Shown piece after piece: positions 1-11,312 of a DNA stretch of 64,000 nucleotides. Positions within the stretch are counted from its first letter, which is position 1. The number at the start of each line of letters is the position of its first letter. The DNA lies in the NCBI RefSeq assembly GCF_002150765.1, contig NZ_MUYM01000071.1:1-64000 (forward strand). The letters run 5' to 3'. The position numbers and the translations under genes were made by a program. The notes under the pieces are model-generated. The model was not told the DNA's origin. It worked only from the letters and a program-made list of their open reading frames with translations, and ran no database searches. Source of the stretch: Lentzea kentuckyensis. GTDB lineage: Bacteria; Actinomycetota; Actinomycetes; Mycobacteriales; Pseudonocardiaceae.

Positions 1-907
1 CCTCGGGACGGGGTGCGGGCGGGTCGATGCGGGGTGGCATCGGGTTCGGCAGACAGCCCGCCGCGTCGATCATGCCCAGCTGTGGGCCCGCCGACAGCTC
101 CACCGCGGTGCCGGAGATCCGATAGGTGCGGCTGCGGCCCTGGTAGCCGTTGTTGGTGGCGTAGACGGTGCCGGCCGAGTCGATCACGACGGCGCCGTAG
201 GTGGATTTTCCTGGCAGCTCAGCGATTTCCGTTCTGCTGAGCAGGCGGCCGGACACCGGGTCGAACGTCACGACCTCGCCCGGTCCCCAGCCCGCCGCCG
301 ACACGCCGGCCAGCTTGCCGTTCGCCGGGTTCACGGCGAAGTCGTCGAGCGTCAGCGCTGGCCAGTCCAGCACGACGGTGCGCACGATCTTGAGGTAGGA
401 CGCGCTCGCGGGGTCGATGTCGATCGCGTGCAGCCGGGCGTTGTCGCGCACGTAGAACGTGGTGCCGACGACCGCGCCCGCGGACACGTCGTCGGTGCGG
501 AACCAGTGCGCGTCAACGGGTCCGAGATCGTTGACCACGCCCTTGGTGTCGATCAGGACGACGTGCGACGGGTTCTTCCACCAGTGATGGCCTCTCGACG
601 TGAGGCCGACCAGACGTCCCAACGACGGCGAGTACCCCAGCGCGTTCACCGCGTAGTCCAGCCGAGCTATCTCCGTCACCCCACCGGATGACGCGTCGAA
701 CTTCGCCAACGTCGAGAAATCACCACGATTGGATGAACGGACTTGAAATGCGTCACAGTTCGGCGGTGCAGCATGAGCAACGGCGCTGGTGAACGGCGTG
801 GAAAGCACGAGCAGAGACGAGATGGCGCTCAACGCGAGCAAATCCTGCCGCCACCGGAATGGAGCAGTCCAATACGACAACCGGGTATCACTGCTGTTGC
901 CGCGCAT
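1..907 (-). CDS. Secreted beta-propeller-like protein (C-terminus cut by window edge)
   Basis: The frame is open from an ATG at 907 to the left window edge, so the C-terminus is missing. Residues 1-45 form a long signal peptide: charged start (MRGNSSDTRLSYW), hydrophobic core (LLALSAISSLLVLSTPF) and an Ala-rich end (AVAHAAP). The mature part has repeated short segments such as LKFDASSGGVTEIARLDYA, VVTFDPVSGRLLSRTEIA and GTVYATNNGYQGRSRTYRI, the 'value-then-label' pattern of secreted propeller proteins. I infer an extracellular role; substrate unknown. GTGGGA lies directly before the ATG, closer than a normal ribosome site, so the start is approximate. Confidence 0.6.
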   Translation of the reverse strand, partial: MRGNSSDTRLSYWTAPFRWRQDLLALSAISSLLVLSTPFTSAVAHAAPPNCDAFQVRSSNRGDFSTLAKFDASSGGVTEIARLDYAVNALGYSPSLGRLVGLTSRGHHWWKNPSHVVLIDTKGVVNDLGPVDAHWFRTDDVSAGAVVGTTFYVRDNARLHAIDIDPASASYLKIVRTVVLDWPALTLDDFAVNPANGKLAGVSAAGWGPGEVVTFDPVSGRLLSRTEIAELPGKSTYGAVVIDSAGTVYATNNGYQGRSRTYRISGTAVELSAGPQLGMIDAAGCLPNPMPPRIDPPAPRPE

Positions 908-994
908 TCCCACCTGACCATTGCTCGTTAACCAGACCGTGCTGTACCGGTCACAGTAGACCGTGGTCTAATCCCACACCAGAAAGGAGCCGAA

Positions 995-1753
995 TTGAGC
1001 ATTTACCTGACCGGCACGCTCTGGGTTATCGGTGCCGCCGTCATCTCCGCCGTCCTCGTCGTGATCACCCGTCGGTTCGGCTCGGAGGAAGTCGGGGAGA
1101 AGAACCTCGGCGCGGGCGGATCGGTGTTCAGCATCGTCGCCGGCCTGCACGCCGTGCTGGTCGCGTTCATCCTGATCTCCCTGTTCGACGCGTCCAACGG
1201 CGCCGAGGAGCAGGTGCAGAAGGAGGCCAACGCGCTCGTCGCCGTCGACTGGTCCTCCGACTCGCTGCCGGAGCCCGCGAAGACCAAGGTGGAGCAGCTG
1301 ATCCGGGACTACGTCTCGACCGTCGTGGACGACGAGTGGCCGCGGATGCGCGACGGCCAGGAGGTGGACAACCGGGGCTGGACCACGTTGAACCAGCTCA
1401 GGGACACGATCGCGACAGCGGCTCCGGACGGCGCCTGGCAGGAGGACCGCAAGGCCGAGGCGGCGAACCAGCTGTGGGAGGTCTACCAGGCCAGGCAGGA
1501 GCGGCTGGACGCGGCGGGCAACGGGATCAACCCGGTGGTGTGGCTCGCGCTGCTGATCGGCACGGGTCTGTCGCTGCTGTTCCCGTTCCTGTTCGGCGGG
1601 CCGAACCTGATCTCACAGCTGCTGATCACCATCACGCTGAGCTCGACGCTGGTGCTGCTGTTGTTCGCGATCTACCAGATGCAGAACCCGTTCAGCGGCG
1701 GCGTGCACATCCCGCCGGACGCCTTCAGTTCCGCACTGGACCGGCTGAGCTAG
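995..1753 (+). CDS. DUF4239 (bestrophin-like) membrane protein
   Basis: 252 residues, the usual length for DUF4239. One N-terminal membrane segment (about 5-22, WVIGAAVISAVLVVIT), a second at about 45-65 containing the family-like GLHAVLVAFILISLFDA, a soluble middle rich in E/R/W (about 70-165), and a C-terminal membrane pair (about 172-230). DUF4239 proteins are distantly related to bestrophin-type channels; no transport activity is proven. TTG start at 995 is supported by AAAGGAG seven bases upstream. The stop overlaps the stop of the convergent EcsC gene inside a CTAG palindrome. Confidence 0.8.
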   Translation: MSIYLTGTLWVIGAAVISAVLVVITRRFGSEEVGEKNLGAGGSVFSIVAGLHAVLVAFILISLFDASNGAEEQVQKEANALVAVDWSSDSLPEPAKTKVEQLIRDYVSTVVDDEWPRMRDGQEVDNRGWTTLNQLRDTIATAAPDGAWQEDRKAEAANQLWEVYQARQERLDAAGNGINPVVWLALLIGTGLSLLFPFLFGGPNLISQLLITITLSSTLVLLLFAIYQMQNPFSGGVHIPPDAFSSALDRLS

Positions 1754-2406
1754 CGCGAATCGGTCATTCCGTCCGCGTCTTCGATCTCCACCGAGAGCAC
1801 CTCGCCGTCGATGACCTTCGGCAACGGGTCCGCGTGAGCGAAGTAGCGATTTGCGAATGCGCCGACCGCTCTGGTAGAGGCGGCGTCGACACCACCACCG
1901 ATGACGCCGCCCAGCAACGGAACACCCTTCGCCGCGATCGTGCCGAGCTTCTTTGTACCGTATTTTGTGATAAGCGCCGAGGCGGCCTTCTTGGTGAACT
2001 GCTTGATGCCGACCTTTTTGAACAGTTCGGTTCCGGCATTGCCGAGCAGGCACAGCAGGATGGCCGTCTGCACCTCTTCGCTGTCCACGTCGTGACCGCG
2101 CAACGACGCTATCGACGCGATGAGGTGCGTCTGGATCACGTACGCGGCCGCGACGTTGGACGGCAGTGAGATCGGCAGCGTGATCAGGCCGCCGAGGTTC
2201 GTGATGAAACCCTGCGCGCCGGCCAGCGCCACGTGCGTGCGGATGAGGTGCTTGATCGCGTCGTTCTCGTCGCCCTTCTTGACGAGGGCGTCGGACGCGG
2301 CGTCGCGCGCGCTCTTGAACGGGCCGAACCCGTCCACCCCGGCACGCAGCAGGTAGTCGGCGAGGCCCTGCTGGACCTTGTTCAGCTCACCCTTGGACTC
2401 AGCCAC
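1750..2406 (-). CDS. EcsC family protein
   Basis: 218 residues from a GTG at 2406. The middle carries EcsC-type glycine-rich amphipathic helices (ITNLGGLITLPISLPSNVAAAYVIQ, written here in pieces; then LGTIAAKGVPLLGGVIGGGVDA at about 150-172). EcsC-family proteins are membrane-associated and of unclear biochemical role. The gene is downstream of the PEP enzyme at 2417, only 10 bases after it on the same strand, so the two are probably co-transcribed. Family assignment is fairly firm, function is not. Confidence 0.75.
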   Translation of the reverse strand: MAESKGELNKVQQGLADYLLRAGVDGFGPFKSARDAASDALVKKGDENDAIKHLIRTHVALAGAQGFITNLGGLITLPISLPSNVAAAYVIQTHLIASIASLRGHDVDSEEVQTAILLCLLGNAGTELFKKVGIKQFTKKAASALITKYGTKKLGTIAAKGVPLLGGVIGGGVDAASTRAVGAFANRYFAHADPLPKVIDGEVLSVEIEDADGMTDSR

Positions 2407-2416
2407 AACTCCGAGA

Positions 2417-4912
2417 TTACGCGGTCAGGTCCTCGAGTGTGGTCACTGCGCCCGTGCTGCCGTCGACGGTGATCCGCTCCCCTGTCTTGATCCGGGTCAC
2501 GGCCTCGCGCACACCCACGACCGCGGGAATCCCGTACTCACGGGCGACAACCGCGCCGTGCGAGTTCGCACCGCCCATCTCCATCACGAGCCCGCCCGCC
2601 GTCAGGAACAACGGCGTCCAGCCAGGATCCGTCGACGGCGCCACGAGGATCTCGCCGGGTTCGAGGTGCGCGCCGACCGGGTCCATCACGACCCGTGCGA
2701 TGCCGGTGATCGTGCCCGCCGACGCCGGCGTGCCGACCAGATCGCCCTCGGCCGGGGTGCCGTGGTGCACGGCTTCGGGTTCGGTGCCGTCCGAGAGCAG
2801 CACGCGCGGGATGTGCCTGCGCCGCATCTCGCGGTCGTAGACCTCACGCCGCGCGGCCACGATCGAACGCAGATCTCCTTCCGCGGCACGCATTTCCTCG
2901 AAGGTGAGGAAGTAGACGTCGTCGACCTTGGCGAGCCTGCCCTGGTCCACCAACTCAGCGCCGATGTCCGCGATGCGCTTCCGGAGTGCGCCGAACAGGG
3001 TGATGATCAGGTACTTCGGGTACTCCCGCAGGCCGGCGAGCAATCTGGTGCGGCGCAACGCGAAGCGCACGAACCAGCCGCGACCCCAGGCGCGTTTGGC
3101 CAGAGTCTCGATCATCGCTTCGGCTTCCGCGGCGCCGCGTGCGAAGACGCCGTCCGGGGCGGCGTTCTCGTCCTCCAGCAGCAGGAAGTTCCGCACCACA
3201 CCGATGACGTAGGTCGGATCGTCGGACCACCTGGGCAGGCCGAGGTCGATCTCCGCGACGGCGCGGTGGCCCCACGTCGCGAGGAAGCGGTCGAGTGCGG
3301 CCGGGCGTTCGCCGCTCTGGAACTGCCGCAGCGCAACAGGATCACGCCTGATCTCCTGCGCGAGATCCCACATCGCCATGTCCATCTCGGTGGTGATGTT
3401 GTTGGGCAGGCCACGCAGAACGGTCTGCAGCTCGCCCGGCTTGACCTTGACCACCTTGCCGACGAGCGCGAGCATCACGAACCCGATCAGCGCGGTCGGC
3501 GCGAGGCGCGGCAGCACCGGCACGACGCACTGCCGCAGAGCCTGTTCGATCGAGAGGTTCGCGGACTTCTCCAGGATGTCGCGCTCCATCACCAACGCGT
3601 TCCGCACGGCCTTTTCCGGGTTCACCAGCGCCTTCGCGGCGATCACCGGCACGTGGAACCGCCGTGCGAGCCGCAGCACGCGCTTGACGGCGGGCATGGG
3701 CGACGAGTTCGTGATCGCGAACCTCGGATCGTCGAACAGTCCGCGCAGCACCTCGGAGGAACGCGCCTCCATCACGCCGAGCAGCCGGGTGACGAACTCA
3801 CGGCCGACCCTGCTCCGCAGAACCTTGGTGGCGTCGAAGAAGATGCGTTCGCCGTTCTCCACATAGGACTGGCTCGTCGGGTCGCCGATCACGATCTCGA
3901 AGGCCGACTTGGCGATCTCACGGAACGCCGCGCGGCCCATCGGCGTGATCGGGCGTTCGAGGCCCTGCGCGAGGCTGAAGCAGAAGTAGACGTGGGCAGC
4001 GCCGTCGGGGTTGTCGGGCAACGGGAACAGCGTCGTGATCGGCCGGGCCTGGGTGAGGTGCAGCTCGCCGTCCGCGTCGATCGCCCACTCGGTGTCCTGC
4101 GGCGAACCGTAGTGCCGCTGCACCTTGCGGCCGAGCACGGCGAGCGCGTGGATCTGCCCGTCGGTCAGGCAGGCCGCGTCGTTCTCACCGACCTCGACGT
4201 GCTCGGTGCCGCCGCCCGGCAGCGAGCGGATGACGAACTTCTTGTCCCCCAGCCGCCTTTCGACGATCTCGGTCCCGTCGACGACGAAGTGGTCCGGGTT
4301 GACCGCACCCGACACCACCGCCTCGCCCAGGCCGGGGCTCGCGTCGATGACGATCTGGTCGCGCGTGCCGGTGACCGGGTTCGCCGTGAACATCACGCCG
4401 GAGACCGCGGACTGCACCATCCGTTGCACCACAACGGCGAGGTAGGTCGTGGTGTGGTCGATCCCGTTCGTGTCGCGGTAGCTGACCGCGCGGTCCGTCC
4501 ACAGCGAGGCCCAGCAACGGCGCACGGCGTCGACCACCGCGTCCTCGCCGACGACGTTGAGGAACGTGTCCTGCTGGCCGGCGAAGCTCGCGAACGGCAG
4601 GTCCTCGGCCGTCGCGCTGGACCGCACCGCCACCGGGACGTTCTCACCGAGCTTGCGGTACCCGGCGACGATCGCGTCCTGGATCTCCTGCGGCACAGGG
4701 GTTTCCACCAACGTCCGGCGGGCGTCCTCCGGGGTGGTGTTCGCCAGCTCGTCGGTGGCCGCGACCGCCCGGTACGCGTCCGTGGTGACGCAGAAGCCCT
4801 GCGGCACCGGCAAACCCGCCCTGGTGAGCTCGCCCAGGTTCGCCGCCTTGCCGCCCACGGTCGCGAGCATCGTGCCGTCGATGGCCCCGAAATCCACGCA
4901 GTAGTCGTCCAT
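2417..4912 (-). CDS. PEP-utilising phosphotransferase, rifampin phosphotransferase-like
   Basis: 831 residues with the three-part plan of rifampin phosphotransferase (RPH) and PEP synthase: N-terminal ATP-grasp (VGGKAANLGELTRAGLPVPQ at about 17-36; SSATAEDLPFASFAGQQDTF at about 110-130), a central substrate domain, and a C-terminal swivelling domain with phospho-acceptor His785 in GGANSHGAVVAREYGIPAVV. The THGAVVAREYGIPAVVG-type motif resembles RPH more than PEP synthase. RPH transfers the ATP beta-phosphate to rifampin; rifampin as substrate here is only inferred. I see no rifamycin-associated element upstream. ATG at 4912 chosen because ATP-grasp homology starts just after it; GTG at 4951 would add 13 atypical residues and overlap the upstream hydrolase region. 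Confidence 0.8.
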   Translation of the reverse strand: MDDYCVDFGAIDGTMLATVGGKAANLGELTRAGLPVPQGFCVTTDAYRAVAATDELANTTPEDARRTLVETPVPQEIQDAIVAGYRKLGENVPVAVRSSATAEDLPFASFAGQQDTFLNVVGEDAVVDAVRRCWASLWTDRAVSYRDTNGIDHTTTYLAVVVQRMVQSAVSGVMFTANPVTGTRDQIVIDASPGLGEAVVSGAVNPDHFVVDGTEIVERRLGDKKFVIRSLPGGGTEHVEVGENDAACLTDGQIHALAVLGRKVQRHYGSPQDTEWAIDADGELHLTQARPITTLFPLPDNPDGAAHVYFCFSLAQGLERPITPMGRAAFREIAKSAFEIVIGDPTSQSYVENGERIFFDATKVLRSRVGREFVTRLLGVMEARSSEVLRGLFDDPRFAITNSSPMPAVKRVLRLARRFHVPVIAAKALVNPEKAVRNALVMERDILEKSANLSIEQALRQCVVPVLPRLAPTALIGFVMLALVGKVVKVKPGELQTVLRGLPNNITTEMDMAMWDLAQEIRRDPVALRQFQSGERPAALDRFLATWGHRAVAEIDLGLPRWSDDPTYVIGVVRNFLLLEDENAAPDGVFARGAAEAEAMIETLAKRAWGRGWFVRFALRRTRLLAGLREYPKYLIITLFGALRKRIADIGAELVDQGRLAKVDDVYFLTFEEMRAAEGDLRSIVAARREVYDREMRRRHIPRVLLSDGTEPEAVHHGTPAEGDLVGTPASAGTITGIARVVMDPVGAHLEPGEILVAPSTDPGWTPLFLTAGGLVMEMGGANSHGAVVAREYGIPAVVGVREAVTRIKTGERITVDGSTGAVTTLEDLTA

Positions 4913-4963
4913 GGCCCTGAGGCTACGAGCGTCCGGCCAAAAACTCAACACGTGATGAATAAA

Positions 4964-5800
4964 TCACTCCGTTGAGATGAACGCCCTGATCAGCGTGGCG
5001 ATCTCCCTCAGGTTCTCCTCCAGCGCGAAGTGGCCGGTGTCGAACAGGTGCAGCTGGGCGCCGGGCAGGTCGCGCAGGTACGCCTTCGCGCCGGGCTCGA
5101 GGAAGAACGGGTCGCCGCGGCCCCACGTGATGAGCGTCGGCGGCTGGTGCTCGCGCAGGTAGGCCTGCCACTCCGGGTACTTCGCGACATTGCTGTGGTA
5201 GTCGAGGAAGAGATCGATCTGGGGCTGCGGACGCAGGTCGAGGTAGTGCTGGTCGAGGGTCCACGTGTCGGGCGAGATCGCCTCGGGGTCGCGCACGCCT
5301 TCGAGGTAGCCGAACTTCGTGTACCGCAAAGCGAGCATGTCGCGCGCGGCCTGCGGATCGCGGTTGCCGATGAAGCCCCGCGCGAGGTCCGAGAGGCCGT
5401 CCTCGTAGGCGTTGCCGTTCTGGACGATCAGGCCCTTGATCCACTCGGGATGCCGGGTCGCGACGCGGAAGCCGACCGGGGCACCGAAGTCGAAGACGTA
5501 CATCGAGAAGCCGGTGAAGTCGATGACCTGCAGGAACTTCTCGATCGCGGCAGCGAGGAAGTCGAAGCTGCAGGGCCGGTCGGGAGCGTCGCTGTGGCCG
5601 GAGCCGGGATTGTCGGGCGCGATGACGTGGAAGTCGTCCTGGAGCTCCTCGATGAGCCGCGCGTACTGGTGCGACGCCGACGGGAAGCCGTGCAGGAGCA
5701 GGAGTTTGGGCGCGGCCGGGTCGCCGGCCTCTCGATAGAAGATCTTGATGCCGTCGACGTCGGCGAACCGATGCTTCGTCACATGCGTCTTTGCCGTCAT
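4964..5800 (-). CDS. Alpha/beta hydrolase with Asp nucleophile (dehalogenase/epoxide-hydrolase type)
   Basis: 278 residues. HGFPSASHQY (about 37-46) is the oxyanion-hole strand; the nucleophile elbow reads YVFDFGAPVGFR with Asp104 where lipases have Ser, which points to haloalkane dehalogenase or epoxide hydrolase chemistry; the catalytic His is His257 in DTGHFALEEN. Cap region about 130-200. The substrate is not deducible. Divergent from the CGNR regulator at 5843 with a 42-base shared promoter containing CATTAG-G-CTAATG, so the regulator probably controls it. No clear ribosome site before the ATG, so it may be leaderless. Confidence 0.82.
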   Translation of the reverse strand: MTAKTHVTKHRFADVDGIKIFYREAGDPAAPKLLLLHGFPSASHQYARLIEELQDDFHVIAPDNPGSGHSDAPDRPCSFDFLAAAIEKFLQVIDFTGFSMYVFDFGAPVGFRVATRHPEWIKGLIVQNGNAYEDGLSDLARGFIGNRDPQAARDMLALRYTKFGYLEGVRDPEAISPDTWTLDQHYLDLRPQPQIDLFLDYHSNVAKYPEWQAYLREHQPPTLITWGRGDPFFLEPGAKAYLRDLPGAQLHLFDTGHFALEENLREIATLIRAFISTE

Positions 5801-5804
5801 GACA

Positions 5805-5817
5805 CATTAGGCTAATG
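5805..5817. promoter_or_regulatory. Candidate operator in divergent hydrolase/CGNR promoter
   Basis: Perfect inverted repeat CATTAG-G-CTAATG, AT-rich against a GC-rich background, centred in the 42 bases between the divergent starts at 5800 and 5843. Such a site could serve the CGNR protein or simply be the overlapping -10 elements. Confidence 0.4.
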
Positions 5818-5842
5818 GGTACTTCGCGTGATGTACAGTTAG

Positions 5843-6304
5843 ATGATGCTCGCGCTTGAGTTCGTCAACACGCTGACGTCCGAGGACGACCACTTGGAGG
5901 AGTGGTTGTCGTCGCAGGGTCTGCCCTGCTCGGAAGCCCTGAGAGAGCTGCGCGGGCACGTCGAGGCGGCCGTGCTCGCGGCGCGGGACGGCCAGGAGCC
6001 TGACCTGGCACCGTTGAACGCGGCTTTGCGCGGTGCACCGGCTTACGACGTGCTGTCGTGGTCCGGCGCGGTGGAGGTCTCGCGCGAACGGGACGGTGAC
6101 GAGGTCGCGCGGGCACTCGCGCTGCTGGCGGGCGCGGCGGGCGAACTGCTGGCGTCACCGGCCGTGCGGAAGGTGAAGACGTGTGAGGGGCCGGGGTGCC
6201 GGCTGCTGTTCGTGCCCGCGCACCCGCGACGCCGGTGGTGCGACCCCGCGACGTGCGGGAACCGGGTGCGGGTGGCGCGGTACTACCAGCGGCACAAGGA
6301 CTAG
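5843..6304 (+). CDS. CGNR zinc-finger transcriptional regulator
   Basis: 153 residues. N-terminal ABATE-type region (LALEFVNTLTSEDD at 3-16) followed by a C-terminal CGNR zinc finger: Cys114, Cys119, Cys133 and Cys138 in TCEGPGC...RRWCDPATCGNRVRVARYYQR. This family is small one-component regulators, commonly next to the enzyme gene they control; here that would be the divergent alpha/beta hydrolase. No Shine-Dalgarno before the tandem ATG ATG, consistent with a leaderless transcript. Its stop shares a CTAG palindrome with the stop of the convergent gene. Confidence 0.85.
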   Translation: MMLALEFVNTLTSEDDHLEEWLSSQGLPCSEALRELRGHVEAAVLAARDGQEPDLAPLNAALRGAPAYDVLSWSGAVEVSRERDGDEVARALALLAGAAGELLASPAVRKVKTCEGPGCRLLFVPAHPRRRWCDPATCGNRVRVARYYQRHKD

Positions 6305-7182
6305 CGGCGCACCCAGTCCGGGAGTTCTTCGCGTTCCCGGCGCCACTCCGGCGGCGGTGTCGCGATGATGCCGCCGACGATCGCGGCGGTCGTGTCGACG
6401 TCACCGCCTGCTTTGACGCACGCCGTGATGGCGGCACGGTAGTCGTCGAGGTGATGGGCGGCGACCCAGAGCGTGAACGGCACGGTGTCCTGCGCCGTCA
6501 CGCGTGAGCCGTTACCGAGGACGTAGGCCGCCTCCTCGGCGTTCTCGATCTTGCGCGCCTTCTCGATCCCCTTGCGCACGAACGAATCCTCGAGGTGGTC
6601 GAGAACGCTGCCGAGCAGGTCGCTGGGTGGCGATCCGGACAGCCGGGCCTTCGCCGCGATGGCGGCGGCATGGGCCACGGCCACACCGCCCGCGATGCCC
6701 TCCGGATGCTGGTGCGTGACCTCGCTCGCCCGGATCGCTTGCGCTGTCACGGTTTTCGCGTCGTCGGCGAAGTACGCGCCGAGTGGCGCGATCCGCATGG
6801 CGGCACCGTTGCCGCACGAACCCTGCCCGTCGAACGCGCTTGCGGCCGCCTCTTTCCACGGCGTGCCTTGGCGGATCTTGCGCAGGATGGTGAACGCTCC
6901 CGCACCGTAACCGCGGTAGGGCTCGCAGCGGTCGGCGAAGATCGCCGCGAGCCGGTCCTGGTCGACGTCACCGTGATCACGAAGCTCGGCGACGAGATTG
7001 CAGGCCATTTCGGTGTCGTCGGTCCACTCCCAGGGCCCTCGTGGCGGCTTGCCGGCCACGAGGTCGGACAGCGAGCGGCCGACCATGAAGAACTGTGCGC
7101 CCAGAGCATCGCCGACAGAGAGCCCGTCGAGCGAGTCGTATGCAAGGTCCAGGCGCGCACGTGCATGCAGAACTATGCGCAT
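6301..7182 (-). CDS. ADP-ribosylglycohydrolase family protein
   Basis: 293 residues. Family motifs are present: DSLDGLSVGDALGAQFF near the N-terminus, WTDDTEMACNLV at about 55-66 (Mg-binding Asp pair) and GGDVDTTAAIVGGIIAT near residue 265 (second Mg site). ARH enzymes remove ADP-ribose from proteins or small molecules; DraG is the model. ATG at 7182 has GGCAGGTG just upstream; a longer reading from 7209 adds nine residues without support. It stands alone, with no nitrogenase or ADP-ribosyltransferase gene nearby, so its substrate is unknown. Confidence 0.85.
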   Translation of the reverse strand: MRIVLHARARLDLAYDSLDGLSVGDALGAQFFMVGRSLSDLVAGKPPRGPWEWTDDTEMACNLVAELRDHGDVDQDRLAAIFADRCEPYRGYGAGAFTILRKIRQGTPWKEAAASAFDGQGSCGNGAAMRIAPLGAYFADDAKTVTAQAIRASEVTHQHPEGIAGGVAVAHAAAIAAKARLSGSPPSDLLGSVLDHLEDSFVRKGIEKARKIENAEEAAYVLGNGSRVTAQDTVPFTLWVAAHHLDDYRAAITACVKAGGDVDTTAAIVGGIIATPPPEWRREREELPDWVRR

Positions 7183-7232
7183 CACCTGCCATTTTACCTT
7201 GCCCAGCAACGGATTTCAGGCGAGCTGAGGAG

Positions 7233-7784
7233 TCAGCGCGATTGCCCGGCAGGTGTGAAGACGAAACTGTCGCGGAACCCTCCGTCACCCCGCCGCGTCG
7301 CCATCAGCCGGAGCTCCGGCATGAAGTGGAAGAACACCAGCGACCCGGACCGGTCCGGATAGCCGAGCGTCTTCGAGTACTTCGGGTTGGTGCCGCCCAG
7401 CCACAACGGCGGCTCGCCGTACTCCTCGATCACGTCGTCGAGCAAGCAGTCACGTTCGCCCAGCACACCGGGAATCCGGCTGTCGGCGTCGAGCGACAGC
7501 CAGCCCTGCCGGTGCGCGAGGTCCGCGTACACCGAGGCCATGACGTCCTCGCTGCGGTGACCGAGCACCTCGTGCACCGCGCCGCTCACCATCGCCGCAT
7601 TGGCCGCACCGCGCGCCACCAGCGCGTCGAGCTCGACCTGCCACCGATCCGTGCGGTCGTCGGCGAACGCCAGCGCGTCGAGCAGGGTGAGGATCACCGC
7701 CTCGCCGCCGTACATGCCAGGTCGCCGGACAGCGGCGTTGAGCTGGCCGAGCAGGTAGCGGCGTAAATCGTCGAACGAGCGCAT
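7233..7784 (-). CDS. Conserved-looking hypothetical protein
   Basis: 183 residues, soluble, no signal peptide or membrane segment. The N-terminal RRPGMYGGEAVILTLLDAL resembles small actinobacterial proteins with an RPGMYxG motif; I do not recognise a domain. A strong GGGGGAGGGG ribosome site precedes the ATG at 7784. It is divergent from the HNH nuclease gene with about 95 bases between starts, and 50 bases upstream of the ADP-ribosylglycohydrolase on the same strand, so it may lead a two-gene transcript. Confidence 0.6.
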   Translation of the reverse strand: MRSFDDLRRYLLGQLNAAVRRPGMYGGEAVILTLLDALAFADDRTDRWQVELDALVARGAANAAMVSGAVHEVLGHRSEDVMASVYADLAHRQGWLSLDADSRIPGVLGERDCLLDDVIEEYGEPPLWLGGTNPKYSKTLGYPDRSGSLVFFHFMPELRLMATRRGDGGFRDSFVFTPAGQSR

Positions 7785-7879
7785 CTGTTCCCCTCCCCCG
7801 TTTTTCTATCAGTTGAACGATGGTGAAACGCAATCGCCTTCGTCACCGACAGGAAGGTCAACTCAACTGGGGAGGGCAC

Positions 7880-8401
7880 GTGGGCGTCAGCAACGAGCAG
7901 ATCGTCGGGTACTGGGTCGAGCACGAGATCGACCTGGCCATCGACTGGAGCGAGGCACACGAACGGTGCTGGCGGTGCGGGTACCTGGCGCAGCTGGAGA
8001 AGTGCCACGTCGTGCCCGCGGCACTGGGCGGCGGCCACACGGCCGACAACCTGGTCCTGCTCTGTGGCCGGTGCAGTCGCGAGGCGCCCAGCCACCAGGA
8101 CCCCCAGTACCTGTGGAGGTGGCTGCGGGCGACGTCCGTCTCGTCCTACGACACGTACTGGACGTTGCGCGGCTGGAAGGAGTTCGAGGTCATCTTCGGC
8201 CGCAAGCCGCTGGAGTGCTTCAAGGAGGCCGCGGTCGACCACCGCTCGCTGAACGCCGAGTGCCGGGCGCTGGCGGCGGACGAGTTCGCGAAGACCGTCA
8301 TCCACTTCGGCGAGGGACGGCTCAACCCGTCGACGATCGCGTGCGTGATCGCGGAGATCGAGAAGAAACTGGCGGACCGCCACGGCATCGAGCTGCCGTG
8401 A
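7880..8401 (+). CDS. HNH endonuclease domain protein
   Basis: 173 residues from GTG 7880, chosen for GGGGAGGG six bases upstream; ATG 7820 would add 20 residues but has no ribosome site. Residues about 28-75 are an HNH/zinc module: CWRCG, then EKCHVVPAALGGGHTADNLV and LLCGRCS, giving paired CxxC zinc ligands and the HNH His/Asn. The C-terminal hundred residues are unassigned. Stand-alone HNH proteins can be nucleases of defence, mobile or recombination systems; nothing nearby decides this. Convergent with nrdJ (20 bases). Confidence 0.75.
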   Translation: MGVSNEQIVGYWVEHEIDLAIDWSEAHERCWRCGYLAQLEKCHVVPAALGGGHTADNLVLLCGRCSREAPSHQDPQYLWRWLRATSVSSYDTYWTLRGWKEFEVIFGRKPLECFKEAAVDHRSLNAECRALAADEFAKTVIHFGEGRLNPSTIACVIAEIEKKLADRHGIELP

Positions 8402-8420
8402 CGGTCCGCCAGGTGTTCGA

Positions 8421-11246
<2,826 letters not shown>

Positions 11247-11312
11247 GGTGGATCTCCCTCGTACTGGTGCTTAGAAAGTGTTGGTGTCTGCACGCGCTTC
11301 GAAGCGCGCGGA

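Noticed and set aside
2378..4975. 865-codon open frame opposite the PEP enzyme
   Set aside because: Antisense shadow of the 2417-4912 gene; composition typical of GC-rich shadows.
4913..5000. Rifamycin-associated element upstream of the RPH-like gene
   Set aside because: The 19-base palindrome is not present in either orientation.
6301..7784. Toxin-antitoxin interpretation of the ADP-ribosylglycohydrolase and its neighbour
   Set aside because: No ADP-ribosyltransferase (DarT-like) motif is visible in the neighbouring protein, and the enzyme is of DraG type rather than a macrodomain.
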